Below are positions 40,789 through 49,602 of a stretch of DNA of 64,000 nt, in pieces. Origin of the DNA: CBDBZL01 sp031399025 (GTDB taxonomy: Bacteria; Pseudomonadota; Alphaproteobacteria; Sphingomonadales; Sphingomonadaceae). How positions within the stretch are numbered: position 1 is the first letter of the stretch; every line of letters begins with the position of its first letter. Below the pieces are notes generated by a model. The model saw only the letters and a program-made list of their open reading frames with translations. It ran no database searches and was not told where the DNA came from. The position numbers and the translations under genes were made by a program. The DNA is taken from NCBI GenBank assembly GCA_031399025.1, contig JANNOJ010000003.1, forward strand, positions 8,233 through 72,232, written 5' to 3'.

Positions 40789-43485
40789 CTAGAAATCCTG
40801 GCCCAACCTGATCCCGAAGAATCGCGGCTTGATCGTGAAGGTCCGCGACGAGCCCGAGCAATAGGCGATCGAACAGAACGTGTTCCTCGTCAGCTCGCCG
40901 CGCTTGTCGAACGCATTCTGGATGAACAGATCGACTGACCAATTATCCTTCTTGACGCCGGCTGAAAAGTCGAAGGAAACAAAGCCGGGGGTGGTGCAGG
41001 CTTCCTCGACCGTGTCGGCGAGTTCGTTACAGACCAGCAGGTTGTTGTCGTACACGTTGAGGTCCTGGGTCGCGCTCGTCTGGTAAAGCGCGGCGCCCTG
41101 CAGGTACGCATCGTAATCGCCCATCTGCGTGTCGTAGCGGACCGAGGTGGTGCCCTTAAACCGAGGTTGGCGCGGCAGCCGCGTTCCGTCTGCGGCGGCC
41201 ACTTCGGCTACCGCCGGAGAGCCGAACACCGCTCCTTCCGTGCAGCTCGAAAGCTGCGTTATGGCCAGTGTTGATTGATCGACCGCGAAGTTGCAAAAAT
41301 TGCCGTCCAACGCAGCATCGTTATAGGCGCCAGAGGTCGAAAGCGTGACATCGCCGAGCCTGAGATCAGCATCGAATTCGACGCCATAGACCCGGGCCTG
41401 GCCGGCATTGCCCGTCATGCCCGACCCTTGGGTGCCTTCGATCACCACACTGTACTGAATGTTGTTCCAGTTCTCGTAATACAGCGCCGCGTTGAAGCGG
41501 AAGATGTTATCCCAGGTGGTCTTTACGCCGATCTCATAGTTGCTGAGCGTTTCCGACTCGAACGGCGGAGCCGCCGCGACACCGACACCGCGGATCCGCA
41601 GCGGACGGTTGAAGCCGCCCGGCCGGAAGCCGGTCGAATAGTTGGCGTAGACCATCTTCGTCGGCGTGAACTGCCAATTCAGTGCAATCTTGTGCGTCTC
41701 GCCGTCCTCCTGGTAGCGCCCGACCTGGTCTTCGGCGGTGGAGTTGGTGTTCAGGCACTGGAGGCGCTCTTCGGGCAATGGCACCGGGCAGCCGTAGGTG
41801 CCGGTGGGCACGTAAAGCGAGGTGGAGGTGTTCATGGCAGAGGCCATCACCCCGCTGAACCCCACGGTCGAGTATTCCGTCCAGAAGTAGCGAATGCCTG
41901 CGGTCAGTGTCAGCGAAGGCGTGATGTCGTAATGGCCTTCGGCGAACAGCGCCTTGTCCTCCCATTCATTGTCGCGTTCGCTCAGATAGAAGGCGTCGCG
42001 CTTCACCGCCGGCGAGCCGAGGACCATCGTGCCGCCATACTCGACCGGAATGCCAAACCCGTCCGGGTTTGAGTCGCCGCCACCGGCCTGGGTGTAACCG
42101 ACGATCTGGTCAAGGCCGTGCGTTGCGTAATCGCTGTTGGTTTCTTGCTTGCGCGACTGGAAGAACCCGCCGAAGGTCACGTCGAAGGGCCAACTGCTCG
42201 GCGTAGTAAGACGGACTTCCTGGGTGAACTGATCGTCGTAGCTCAGGCCCCTATAGTACTGCTGCGGATTGATCAGGGTGCTGCACTTCAGTGTTGCGCC
42301 CGATCCGGTGCAACCGCTCTGGTCGAAGAACTGCAAGTAGTTCTCATAGCCGGGCCCGAAACCGTCATAGGTGACGGTATAGTAGGTATAGTCGTTGAGC
42401 AGGCGGGTCTTGCGCTGGTAGTAGCCCGTTGCCGAAACCAGGTCCCAATCGCCGATATGGCCGCGGATGGAGAGCGACGCCTGGTACCATTGATCGTCTT
42501 GGCGAGTGGTGTCGTAGTCGTGGACCTCGAGGTCGCCCACCCGCGGATCGAAGCCGAAATAGCCATAGGCGATCTCGCGCTGCAGGTTGATCGTCGGCAT
42601 GATGTCCCAGCCCGGCGCTGCTTCCCATAACAGCGACACACGGGCGCCGTACTGGTCGATGGTGTTGTAATCGTCTTCCACGAACTCGGTGTTGTCGAGG
42701 GTGTAGGAGGTAGCCGGGTTCTCGTCGCCAAGCTCCAGGACGGACGGACTTCCGTCGTTGAACATCCCGTTATTGGGGGTGTTGTCGATATAACCGCCAT
42801 CGCGCCGGTAAAAGCCCATGGCCCGGATCGCCATCGTATCGCTGATCGGGATGTTGACATAGGATTGTAGCTGTCCGCCGGCATCGCCATCGCCGTACTT
42901 GTTGGCCTCAACATCATAGCCGAATTGGAGCCCGTTGAAGCTGGGCTTGTTGCTGATGAAGCGGATCGTACCTGCGAGCGAACCGGCGCCGTACAAGGTG
43001 CCCTGCGGGCCGGAGAGGGCCTCCACGCGCTCGATGTCATAGACGTGGATGTCAGGGACGCCGGTGCCGGCGATCGGGATGTCGTCCAGATAATAGCCGA
43101 CCGAGGCATAGGTGCCTCCGGCGGGAACGATGCCGCGGAAATAGGCCGTCTGGCGGCCCGGGCCGAGCCCCGCGAACGAGACTGACGGAAGCAGCGAGGC
43201 AATGTCCGAAAGCCCTTTTATCTGCCGCTGCTCCAGCCTGCTCGCATCGAGCGCCTGGATGGAGATGGGCACCCGCTGGATGCTCTCGGACTGGCGCGTA
43301 GCGGTGACGACGATATCGCCCAGGCCCGGCTCTTCGCCGGCGGGCGCCGCGGCCACGGCGGGGTCGGCGACGATCACCGGATCCTGCGCCCGCGCCGTCG
43401 ACGGCAGGACCACGAGGGTCAGGCTGGTGGTCGTGGCGAGCAGGTGAGCAAAGCCGCGTTTGCGCGGCGCGAAATGCAGGTTCAT
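40789..43485 (-). CDS. TonB-dependent receptor, divergent from TPR-sulfotransferase
   Basis: An 898-residue receptor. The signal peptide (LLATTTSLTLVVLPSTARAQ) is followed by the box LGDIVVTATRQSES, a plug (IERVEALSGPQGTLYGAGSLAG) and a barrel ending GIRLGQDF. Two cysteine-containing loops (DQSGCTGSGATLKCSTL, YGCPVPLPEERLQCL) could form extracellular disulfides. Base composition in the 3' third is less GC-rich than the neighbours. It shares an intergenic region with the divergent TPR-sulfotransferase gene. The ligand is unknown. Confidence 0.92.
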   Translation of the reverse strand: MNLHFAPRKRGFAHLLATTTSLTLVVLPSTARAQDPVIVADPAVAAAPAGEEPGLGDIVVTATRQSESIQRVPISIQALDASRLEQRQIKGLSDIASLLPSVSFAGLGPGRQTAYFRGIVPAGGTYASVGYYLDDIPIAGTGVPDIHVYDIERVEALSGPQGTLYGAGSLAGTIRFISNKPSFNGLQFGYDVEANKYGDGDAGGQLQSYVNIPISDTMAIRAMGFYRRDGGYIDNTPNNGMFNDGSPSVLELGDENPATSYTLDNTEFVEDDYNTIDQYGARVSLLWEAAPGWDIMPTINLQREIAYGYFGFDPRVGDLEVHDYDTTRQDDQWYQASLSIRGHIGDWDLVSATGYYQRKTRLLNDYTYYTVTYDGFGPGYENYLQFFDQSGCTGSGATLKCSTLINPQQYYRGLSYDDQFTQEVRLTTPSSWPFDVTFGGFFQSRKQETNSDYATHGLDQIVGYTQAGGGDSNPDGFGIPVEYGGTMVLGSPAVKRDAFYLSERDNEWEDKALFAEGHYDITPSLTLTAGIRYFWTEYSTVGFSGVMASAMNTSTSLYVPTGTYGCPVPLPEERLQCLNTNSTAEDQVGRYQEDGETHKIALNWQFTPTKMVYANYSTGFRPGGFNRPLRIRGVGVAAAPPFESETLSNYEIGVKTTWDNIFRFNAALYYENWNNIQYSVVIEGTQGSGMTGNAGQARVYGVEFDADLRLGDVTLSTSGAYNDAALDGNFCNFAVDQSTLAITQLSSCTEGAVFGSPAVAEVAAADGTRLPRQPRFKGTTSVRYDTQMGDYDAYLQGAALYQTSATQDLNVYDNNLLVCNELADTVEEACTTPGFVSFDFSAGVKKDNWSVDLFIQNAFDKRGELTRNTFCSIAYCSGSSRTFTIKPRFFGIRLGQDF

Positions 43486-43802
43486 AAATCAACGCCCCCA
43501 TGTACCGGTGAGTCCCTCGCCTCTCCCGCCGGCCGTCCGCTTGGCGCGGATCTTGTCGTCGGATGCTCCCGGCTCGTTTTCGAGCTATGCTGGAAGCACG
43601 ATCATGCGGTCCGAAAAGCATCGCTTCGCGGGCAACCCTCGGCTGGGCCGGGGACCTGATCAGTCAAAATCGGGAGCGTTCTCGCGCCTGCAGCAAACGA
43701 GACACACGTCCTAAATGAGTTATTGACAGTGATTCTGGGCTTGTCAAGCGCCCCCCCCTAGCATTTTGTGTCGCCAGCGATGGGCACTGCGACAGGATTC
43801 GA
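43486..43802. other. 317-base divergent control region, receptor / TPR-sulfotransferase
   Basis: No gene is supported. The region is AT-rich at 43690-43730 and contains the paired TTGACA elements described separately. An eight-base run of C lies at 43751-43758. Both flanking genes begin just outside it. Confidence 0.5.
43719..43747 (-). promoter_or_regulatory. Sigma-70-like promoter for the receptor gene, embedded in an inverted repeat
   Basis: On the minus strand, a perfect -35 TTGACA (43747-43742) is followed after exactly 17 bases by AATAAC (43724-43719), a 4-of-6 match to the -10 consensus. On the plus strand a second TTGACA sits at 43723-43728, so the two hexamers form an inverted repeat spaced by 13 bases. 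That second hexamer could be a -35 for the divergent gene or part of an operator, but no plausible -10 follows it at the right distance. Confidence 0.5.
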
Positions 43803-46010
43803 ATGAGGCTTGCGTGCGATGCACAAATCGGGTCATTCTTTAAGGTGCAATGCACAAGAGGATTGGATGATGCGGGTTGCATTGATGCCACGGCTGCGCC
43901 CGGACGCTCGGCCCGCGTGACCACCCGGGAGGCCGGTGCGGTCCGAGCGAGCCCGCCGCGTGATGCGCTGGCCGAGATCGCCGCGCTGCTGACCGTCCGG
44001 CCCGAAGCGGCACTGGCACGGGCCGAGTCGCTCCTGGACCAGACGCGCGGTCTACCGGCGGCAGAACTCCTCGCCTGCCAGGCCCTGCGTCAGCTCGGCC
44101 GCCACCAGCCCGCCCTCGCCCGCCTGGCCGTCCTGGCGCGCGATCATCCGCGGGTGCCCGCGGTGCTGTGGGAACTCGCCCAGGTCGCCAGCGAGGCGGG
44201 CGCGACACAGCAAGCCATCGCCGCGCTCGAAGGATTGACCCGGCAACAGCCCGGGGTGTCGGGCGGATGGTTCCTGCTCGCGCGCGAATTGCGCCGGGAT
44301 GGCCGCTCGCAGGATGCCTGGCGGGCCGATCTTTCGGGCGTCCACGCCTCCTCGCGCGATCCCGAGCTGCTCGCGGCCGCGGTGGCGATGAACCAGGGCG
44401 ACCTGACGCAGAGCGAGACGCTGCTGCAGGCCCGGTTGCAGCGGCAGCCTGACGATCCGCCGGCCACGCGTCTGCTGGGCGAAGTGCGTTGGCGCCAGGG
44501 CGACATGACCGCCGCGGTGACGCTGGTCGAACGCGCGGTGGACCTGGCCCCCGGCTTCGACATGGCGCGTGATTTCCTCGTCCGCCTGCTACTCCAGACC
44601 AACCAGCTGCACGCCGCGCTCGCGCACGCCGAGATCCTGGGCACCTCGCCGGTGCGCAATGCCGGCCAGGCCCTGCTCAGGGCCTCGGTGCTGGTGCGGC
44701 TGGGCGACCAGGGGGCGGCGGGCGCGATCTACGAGGCGCTGCTGTCACGCCAGCCCGGCCAGCCCCAGGTCTGGCAGAACCTGGGGCATGTCCACAAGAC
44801 GCTGGGGCGGCAAGCCGATGCGATCCATGCCTATCGCCAGGCGGTGCTGCACCAGCCGACACTCGGCGAAGCCTGGTGGAGCCTCGCCAATCTCAAGACC
44901 GTGCGGTTCACCACCGAGGATATCGCCGCGATGGAGCGGGCGCTAGCGTCATTGCAGGCGGACGAGGCGGACCGGCTCGAGGCCATCTTCCACCTGCACT
45001 TCTCGCTGGGCAAGGCGCTGGAGGATGCGCAGGATTATCCGGCCTCCTTCCGCCATTACGATGCGGGCAATCGCCTGCGCCGAACGATGATCCGGCACGA
45101 GGCGCAGGAGTTCTCCGCCGAGGTCGCGGCGGCCGCGCGCACCTTCACCGCCACTTTCATCGCGCGCATGGGGGCGGGCGGCTTTCCGGCACGCGATCCT
45201 ATCTTCATCGTCGGCCTGCCGCGCTCGGGATCGACCCTGGTGGAGCAGATCCTCGCCAGCCACAGCCGGGTGGAAGGGACGATGGAACTGCCCGAGATGA
45301 TGATCATCGCCGGGCGCCTGCAATCGCGGGTGGACGATGGCGAGTTCGCCGATTTCGGTGCCATGGCCGCCTCGCTCACCCCCGCCGAGCGCTACCGGCT
45401 GGGAGAGGAATATTGCGAGCGCACGCGCGTCCACCGCCAGACCGACCGGCCCTACTTCATCGACAAGATGCCCAACAACTGGCAGCACACCGGCCTGATC
45501 CGGCTGATCCTACCCCACGCCCGGATCATCGATGCCCGGCGCCACCCGATGGCGTGCTGCTTCTCGGGCTGGAAGCAGCATTTCGCCCGCGGCCAGGCCT
45601 TCACCTACGACCTGGCAGACATCGGGCGCTATTACCGCGACTACGTGGCGGCGATGGCGGCCTATGACGCGGCCGATCCCGGCGCGGTCTACCCGGTGTT
45701 CTACGAGCGCATGGTGGCCGACACCGAGCACGAGGTGCGCGCGTTGCTCGATCATTTGGGCCTGCCGTTCGAGCGCGCCTGCCTCGAGTTCCACAAGACC
45801 GAGCGGGCCGTGCGCACCGCCAGTTCCGAGCAGGTCCGCCAGCCCATCTTCCGGCAATCGGTCGAGCACTGGAAGAAGTACGAGCCCTGGCTCGGTCCGC
45901 TGGCCGACGCCCTGGGCGACACGGTGGCCCTCTATCCCGGCCTGGCTCCGACTGAAGCGGCGGGCACCGGCGGGATCATGGAGGCGAAGGGGATAGGACC
46001 CATATCGTAA
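43803..46010 (+). CDS. TPR-repeat sulfotransferase
   Basis: A 735-residue protein: an N-terminal half of tetratricopeptide-type helical repeats (for example QVWQNLGHVHKTLGRQADAI followed by HAYRQAV), then a sulfotransferase domain from about residue 460. The PAPS 5'-phosphosulfate loop reads FIVGLPRSGSTLVEQIL and the 3'-phosphate segment DARRHPMACCFSGWKQHF. It would transfer sulfate from PAPS to a hydroxyl or amine acceptor recognised through the repeats, probably in the cytoplasm since no signal peptide is seen. The start at ATG 43803 has AGGA six bases upstream; GTG 43917 is an alternative. Pairs of receptor and TPR-sulfotransferase suggest a shared, unidentified substrate. Confidence 0.88.
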   Translation: MRLACDAQIGSFFKVQCTRGLDDAGCIDATAAPGRSARVTTREAGAVRASPPRDALAEIAALLTVRPEAALARAESLLDQTRGLPAAELLACQALRQLGRHQPALARLAVLARDHPRVPAVLWELAQVASEAGATQQAIAALEGLTRQQPGVSGGWFLLARELRRDGRSQDAWRADLSGVHASSRDPELLAAAVAMNQGDLTQSETLLQARLQRQPDDPPATRLLGEVRWRQGDMTAAVTLVERAVDLAPGFDMARDFLVRLLLQTNQLHAALAHAEILGTSPVRNAGQALLRASVLVRLGDQGAAGAIYEALLSRQPGQPQVWQNLGHVHKTLGRQADAIHAYRQAVLHQPTLGEAWWSLANLKTVRFTTEDIAAMERALASLQADEADRLEAIFHLHFSLGKALEDAQDYPASFRHYDAGNRLRRTMIRHEAQEFSAEVAAAARTFTATFIARMGAGGFPARDPIFIVGLPRSGSTLVEQILASHSRVEGTMELPEMMIIAGRLQSRVDDGEFADFGAMAASLTPAERYRLGEEYCERTRVHRQTDRPYFIDKMPNNWQHTGLIRLILPHARIIDARRHPMACCFSGWKQHFARGQAFTYDLADIGRYYRDYVAAMAAYDAADPGAVYPVFYERMVADTEHEVRALLDHLGLPFERACLEFHKTERAVRTASSEQVRQPIFRQSVEHWKKYEPWLGPLADALGDTVALYPGLAPTEAAGTGGIMEAKGIGPIS

Positions 46011-46021
46011 GCTTGGGGAAG

Positions 46022-46243
46022 TCACTCCCGGACGAACCCGGGCCCCCGATCGGTATAGCTGTCGGTCGCCGGGTCGTAGTCGATGCCCGACAGGCCGCCG
46101 AGCACGGTGCCCTGCGCGATGGTGCCCGAAGGGATCACCACCTGGCCGATCAGGCTGAGGGTGGTCGCGGCCTGCGCGTCGCCCGCGGCGACGGCCGCGG
46201 CGAGCGCGCCGGATCCGGCCAGCAGGAACCGCCACCGGGTCAT
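46022..46243 (-). pseudogene. N-terminal stub of an exported phytase-like protein
   Basis: The frame has a good signal peptide (LLAGSGALAAAVAAGDAQA) followed by QVVIPSGTIAQGTVLGGLSG and IDYDPATDSY, which is the opening of esterase-like phytase-domain proteins. It stops after DRGPGFVRE, so about nine tenths of the expected protein is missing. It most likely represents a decayed gene whose remainder was lost at the junction with the TPR-sulfotransferase gene, whose stop lies only 12 bases away. An expressed 73-residue secreted peptide is possible but unproven. Confidence 0.65.
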
Positions 46244-46249
46244 CGTCAC

Positions 46250-46576
46250 TCTCCTCGTTCAGCCCAAGTCCGGCGGCGGTTCGTTACCCACTTTTGCCGC
46301 CAGCGCGACGGCGTTTGGGTGACGCCATGATGACGGTTGCGCCTGCCCGGCCCGGCCGTATGGGCTAACGCTCACGGCGCGCGCAAGCCGGTGGGGCGCC
46401 TCGGCGGCGAGCGGGCGCCGCTTGATTATCGCAAGCCAGTTTTCCCTTCGAGTGCCCGACCTGGTTGGTTCACGAGGCGGAAGCTTACCGAATAGCCGAG
46501 CACCAAGCGGCGGGGTGCGTCCCTCGCGCGGCCGCGCTAGGGCGGTCGGCAGGCATTTTGGACGAAGGGGTTTAGG
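46250..46576. other. 327-base gene-free region before cobalamin adenosyltransferase
   Basis: No gene is supported. I looked for a cobalamin riboswitch because the next gene handles B12 and found no B12-box-like core. The region carries short GC-rich repeats and the 5' ends of the two flanking divergent genes, but no clear promoter. Confidence 0.45.
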
Positions 46577-47164
46577 GTGAAGATTTACACACGGGGCGGC
46601 GACAAGGGGCGCACCAGCCTGTTCACAGGTGGCCGGGTGGACAAGGACGACAGCCGGATCGAAGCGCTCGGCAGCATCGACGAGCTGGTAGCGGCGCTCG
46701 GGCTGGCCAAGGCAGCGTCCGGCCTGGAACTGGCGGCGCGCCAGCAGATCGAGATGGTGCAGACCCAGCTCTACCTGGTGATGGCCGATATCGCTGCCGG
46801 GGCGCCGGATGCCACTGGCGATGAGCCCGGCGGCGAAGCTGTCGCCAGATCGACGCTCGAATCACGCCTGCCTGGGGACGTGGCGGCCCGGCTGGAGGCG
46901 GCGATCGACCAGCTCGAGGCAGACCTGCCGCCGCTTGCCGAATTCGTCATCCCCGGCGCCTCGCCGGCCTCTGCCGCCCTGCACCTGACCCGCACCGTGT
47001 GCCGCCGGGCCGAGCGCCGCGTGCTCTCGGCGGCGCGCGAACACGTGGTGCCGGAGGAGGTGGGCATCTACCTCAACCGTCTGTCCGACCTGCTGTTCGT
47101 GCTGGCGCGCTGGGTCGATCGCGAAATTCCGGGAGGCGGGACGACCTTCAAGGAGCGGCTTTAG
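46577..47164 (+). CDS. Cob(I)alamin adenosyltransferase, PduO type
   Basis: A 195-residue cytoplasmic enzyme that moves the adenosyl group of ATP to cob(I)alamin, giving adenosylcobalamin. It has the PduO N-terminal motif YTRGGDKGRTSLFTGGRVDKDD, the GSIDELVAALGLAKA helix and the C-terminal motifs FVIPGASPASAALHLTRTVCRRAER and YLNRLSDLLFVLARW. The ATG is preceded by a GGGG-containing ribosome site. It stands before an ECF sigma/anti-sigma pair with no obvious functional connection. Confidence 0.95.
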   Translation: MKIYTRGGDKGRTSLFTGGRVDKDDSRIEALGSIDELVAALGLAKAASGLELAARQQIEMVQTQLYLVMADIAAGAPDATGDEPGGEAVARSTLESRLPGDVAARLEAAIDQLEADLPPLAEFVIPGASPASAALHLTRTVCRRAERRVLSAAREHVVPEEVGIYLNRLSDLLFVLARWVDREIPGGGTTFKERL

Positions 47165-47260
47165 CGTAATCGCCAGGCGGCCGGTCGCTCGCCGGGTTGA
47201 GAGCGCGGTTTCCTGTTGCGGTGGCGCGGCGCGCGTGCTGAAACCCGCCGCACGATCGCC

Positions 47261-47824
47261 ATGGCCCAGACAATCCCCGACGATCAGCTGGCCGGCCAGC
47301 TTGATGCGATCGCCCGCAACGAGGTGGCGGGGCTGCACGAGCTGTACGCGGCGACCAAGGCGCGGCTGTTCGTGGTGTGCCTGGGCGTCGTGCGCGACCG
47401 GGAGGCCGCCGAGGATGTCTTGCAGGAAGTCTATCTGAAGGTGTGGAACCGGGCGGCGGGCTACGACCGGGAGCGCGGCGCGCCCTGGCCGTGGCTGGCG
47501 ATGATCGCCCGCAACACCGCGATCGACTGGGCACGCGCCCATTCGCGGCGGGCCAGCCTGGACGGGGCGAAGTACCTGTTGACCCGTGAAGCCGAGTTCG
47601 AGCCCGCGGCCGACGAGCAATTGGCGCAGGCCCAGGAGAGCGACCGGGCGATGCGCGCGGTCGAGCACCTCGATGAAGCCGCCGCACAATGCCTGCGCGC
47701 CGCCTTCATCGAGGGGCTAACCTATTCCGAGGTGGCCGAGCGCGAGGGCCTGCCGCTGGGCACGGTCAAGAGCCGCATCCGCCGCGCGCTCAAGGTCTTG
47801 CGGATGAGGATGGCCGATGGCTGA
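47261..47824 (+). CDS. ECF sigma factor with partner RskA-like anti-sigma
   Basis: A 187-residue sigma factor: region 2 (LHELYAATKARLFVVCLGVV, AAEDVLQEVYLKVWNRAAGY) and region 4 (EGLTYSEVAEREGLPLGTVK, SRIRRALKVLRMRM). The start is ATG 47261 (MAQTIPDD). The last codons overlap the next gene (ATG 47817 before its own stop TGA), so translation of sigma and anti-sigma is coupled. Pairs of this kind respond to envelope or redox stress; the actual signal cannot be read here. Confidence 0.92.
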   Translation: MAQTIPDDQLAGQLDAIARNEVAGLHELYAATKARLFVVCLGVVRDREAAEDVLQEVYLKVWNRAAGYDRERGAPWPWLAMIARNTAIDWARAHSRRASLDGAKYLLTREAEFEPAADEQLAQAQESDRAMRAVEHLDEAAAQCLRAAFIEGLTYSEVAEREGLPLGTVKSRIRRALKVLRMRMADG

Positions 47825-48599
47825 TCCGACCATTCCTCTCGATCCCGAGCTGGACCTGCTCGCGGCCGAGCTGGCGCTGGGCCTGCTGGAGGGCAGCGAG
47901 CGGCTGGCGGCCGAGCGCTTGCGGCTCGAGGACCCCGCCTTTGCCGCCGCGGCCGAGCGCTGGGAGCGCGAGGGTCTTGCCTGGCTCGAGCAAGCTCCCG
48001 ACGAGGTGCCGGCGGAGAGTTTATGGGCGCGGATCGAGGCGAGTGTCACACGGCGCCCGGTAGGGGTAGCAGGGGCGGGTCCGGAGGCGGTCGCGGTTGC
48101 CGCGCCGGCGCCGACAGCCGCGAGCGTGCGGGATGCCGGTCCGTGGAAGCCGTTCGCGCTGGCCGCGTCGCTCGCCGCTCTGGTGTTCGCGGGGCTCTGG
48201 GCCTTCCGACCGCAGATGGTCGAGGTGCCGGTAGAGGTGGAGCAGGCCTTTGCGCCCGAGGCGCTGAGCGTGGCGCAGATCAACGGCGCGGAGGCCGGCA
48301 TGTTGCTGAGTGCGCTGTACGACCGCGAGACCGGGCGGCTCTACCTGCGCCTCGCCGATATCCCCGATCCCAGCCGCGTGCCGCAATTGTGGCTGATCGA
48401 CGATAGCGGCACCCCGCGCTCGCTGGGCTTCGGGACGCGCGGCGCGGTGAGCGAGCTGGAACTGACGGCCGAGCAGCAGGCGATCATCGAGAGCGCGGGC
48501 ACCATCGCGGTCTCGCTCGAAGCGCCGGCCGCCGTCCCGGGCGACACGCCCACCGATGTGCTGGGCGCGGCCAACCTGGCGCCGTTCGACCAGAGCTGA
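47817..48599 (+). CDS. Anti-sigma factor, RskA/anti-sigma-K domain
   Basis: A 260-residue membrane-anchored regulator. The N-terminal zinc-less anti-sigma segment (LDLLAAELALGLLEGSERLA) is of the type found in sigma-K regulators, followed by a helix (FALAASLAALVFAGLWAF) and a periplasmic RskA C-terminal domain (AGMLLSALYDRETGRLYLRL, RVPQLWLIDDSGTPRSLGF, IAVSLEAP). It holds the sigma factor encoded just upstream inactive at the inner membrane until a signal triggers its release. The coding region overlaps the sigma gene by 8 bases. Confidence 0.9.
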   Translation: MADPTIPLDPELDLLAAELALGLLEGSERLAAERLRLEDPAFAAAAERWEREGLAWLEQAPDEVPAESLWARIEASVTRRPVGVAGAGPEAVAVAAPAPTAASVRDAGPWKPFALAASLAALVFAGLWAFRPQMVEVPVEVEQAFAPEALSVAQINGAEAGMLLSALYDRETGRLYLRLADIPDPSRVPQLWLIDDSGTPRSLGFGTRGAVSELELTAEQQAIIESAGTIAVSLEAPAAVPGDTPTDVLGAANLAPFDQS

Positions 48600-48684
48600 G
48601 CGGTGCTGGCCAAGCGCTTGGTGCAGGCCTAGGGGCAGGCTCCTCGTTCCCTCGCTCCCTTCATCGCCGGACCCGAAAGCGCGC

Positions 48685-49602
48685 ATGGCCGATATCGACG
48701 ACACTCCCGGCGATCACCCGGATCGCAATCTGGCGGAGCGCAAGTTCTACCCGGCGGACCAGGAGGTCGGCTTTGCGGAGCACAGCCCGCCGCGCACGCC
48801 GCAGACCGCGCACCCGGCCTATCGCCTGGCCTTTCGCGACACCGACTTCCTGCTGCGCGACGAATTGCGCCCGGTGCGCTTCCAGCTCGAGCTGCTCAAG
48901 ACCGAGATGCTGCTGGAGGAGGCGCGGGTGGGCTCCACCCTGGTGGTCTACGGCTCCGCGCGCATCCCGCCGCCAGCCGCGGTCGCAGCCGCGCTGGCCG
49001 GCGCGGCGGACCTGCCCGAGGACGAGCGCAGGGTAGTCGAGCGCCTGGCGGCCAAGGCCAAGTATTACGGCGAGGCGTACAAGCTCGCGCGGCTGGTGAG
49101 CGAAAAGGGCATCATCGAGAACGGCGAGCGGCAGTTCGTGGTATGCTCGGGCGGCGGGCCCTCGATCATGGAAGCGGCCAACAAGGGCGCTTCGGACGCT
49201 GGTGCCGAGTCGATCGGGCTCAACATCGTCCTACCGCGCGAGCAGGCGCCAAATCCGTACGTGACGCCCTACCTATCCTTCCAGTTCCACTATTTCGCGC
49301 TGCGCAAGATGCACTTCCTGCTGCGGGCGCGGGCGGTGGCGGTGTTTCCGGGCGGGTTCGGCACGCTGGACGAGTTCTTCGAGCTGCTGACGCTCATCCA
49401 GACCGGCAAGATGAAGCCTATCCCGGTGCTGCTGTTCGGCCGCGAGTACTGGAACCGCATCGTTGATTTCGCGGGGCTGGCGGAGGAGGGCGTGATCCAC
49501 CGGGCGGACCTGGACCTGTTCCGCTGGTGCGAGACGGCGGAGGAGGCCTGGGGCCACATCGCCGGCTTCTACCAGATTACCGACCCCGCGCCGCCCGGCT
49601 AG
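48685..49602 (+). CDS. LOG-family Rossmann protein (nucleotide 5'-monophosphate nucleosidase-like)
   Basis: A 305-residue cytoplasmic protein of the LOG / 'lysine decarboxylase-like' family, whose members release free nucleobases from nucleoside monophosphates (including cytokinin precursors). The signature motifs are SGGGPSIMEAANKGASD and the PGGFGTLDEFFELLTLIQTGK loop carrying the catalytic residues. An N-terminal extension of about 100 residues precedes the Rossmann core, as in TIGR00730-type bacterial proteins. The start is ATG 48685 (MADIDDTPG); the ribosome site is weak. Confidence 0.88.
   Translation: MADIDDTPGDHPDRNLAERKFYPADQEVGFAEHSPPRTPQTAHPAYRLAFRDTDFLLRDELRPVRFQLELLKTEMLLEEARVGSTLVVYGSARIPPPAAVAAALAGAADLPEDERRVVERLAAKAKYYGEAYKLARLVSEKGIIENGERQFVVCSGGGPSIMEAANKGASDAGAESIGLNIVLPREQAPNPYVTPYLSFQFHYFALRKMHFLLRARAVAVFPGGFGTLDEFFELLTLIQTGKMKPIPVLLFGREYWNRIVDFAGLAEEGVIHRADLDLFRWCETAEEAWGHIAGFYQITDPAPPG

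Noticed and set aside
46250..46576. Cobalamin riboswitch before the adenosyltransferase gene
   Set aside because: No B12-box-like conserved core could be found in the spacer.
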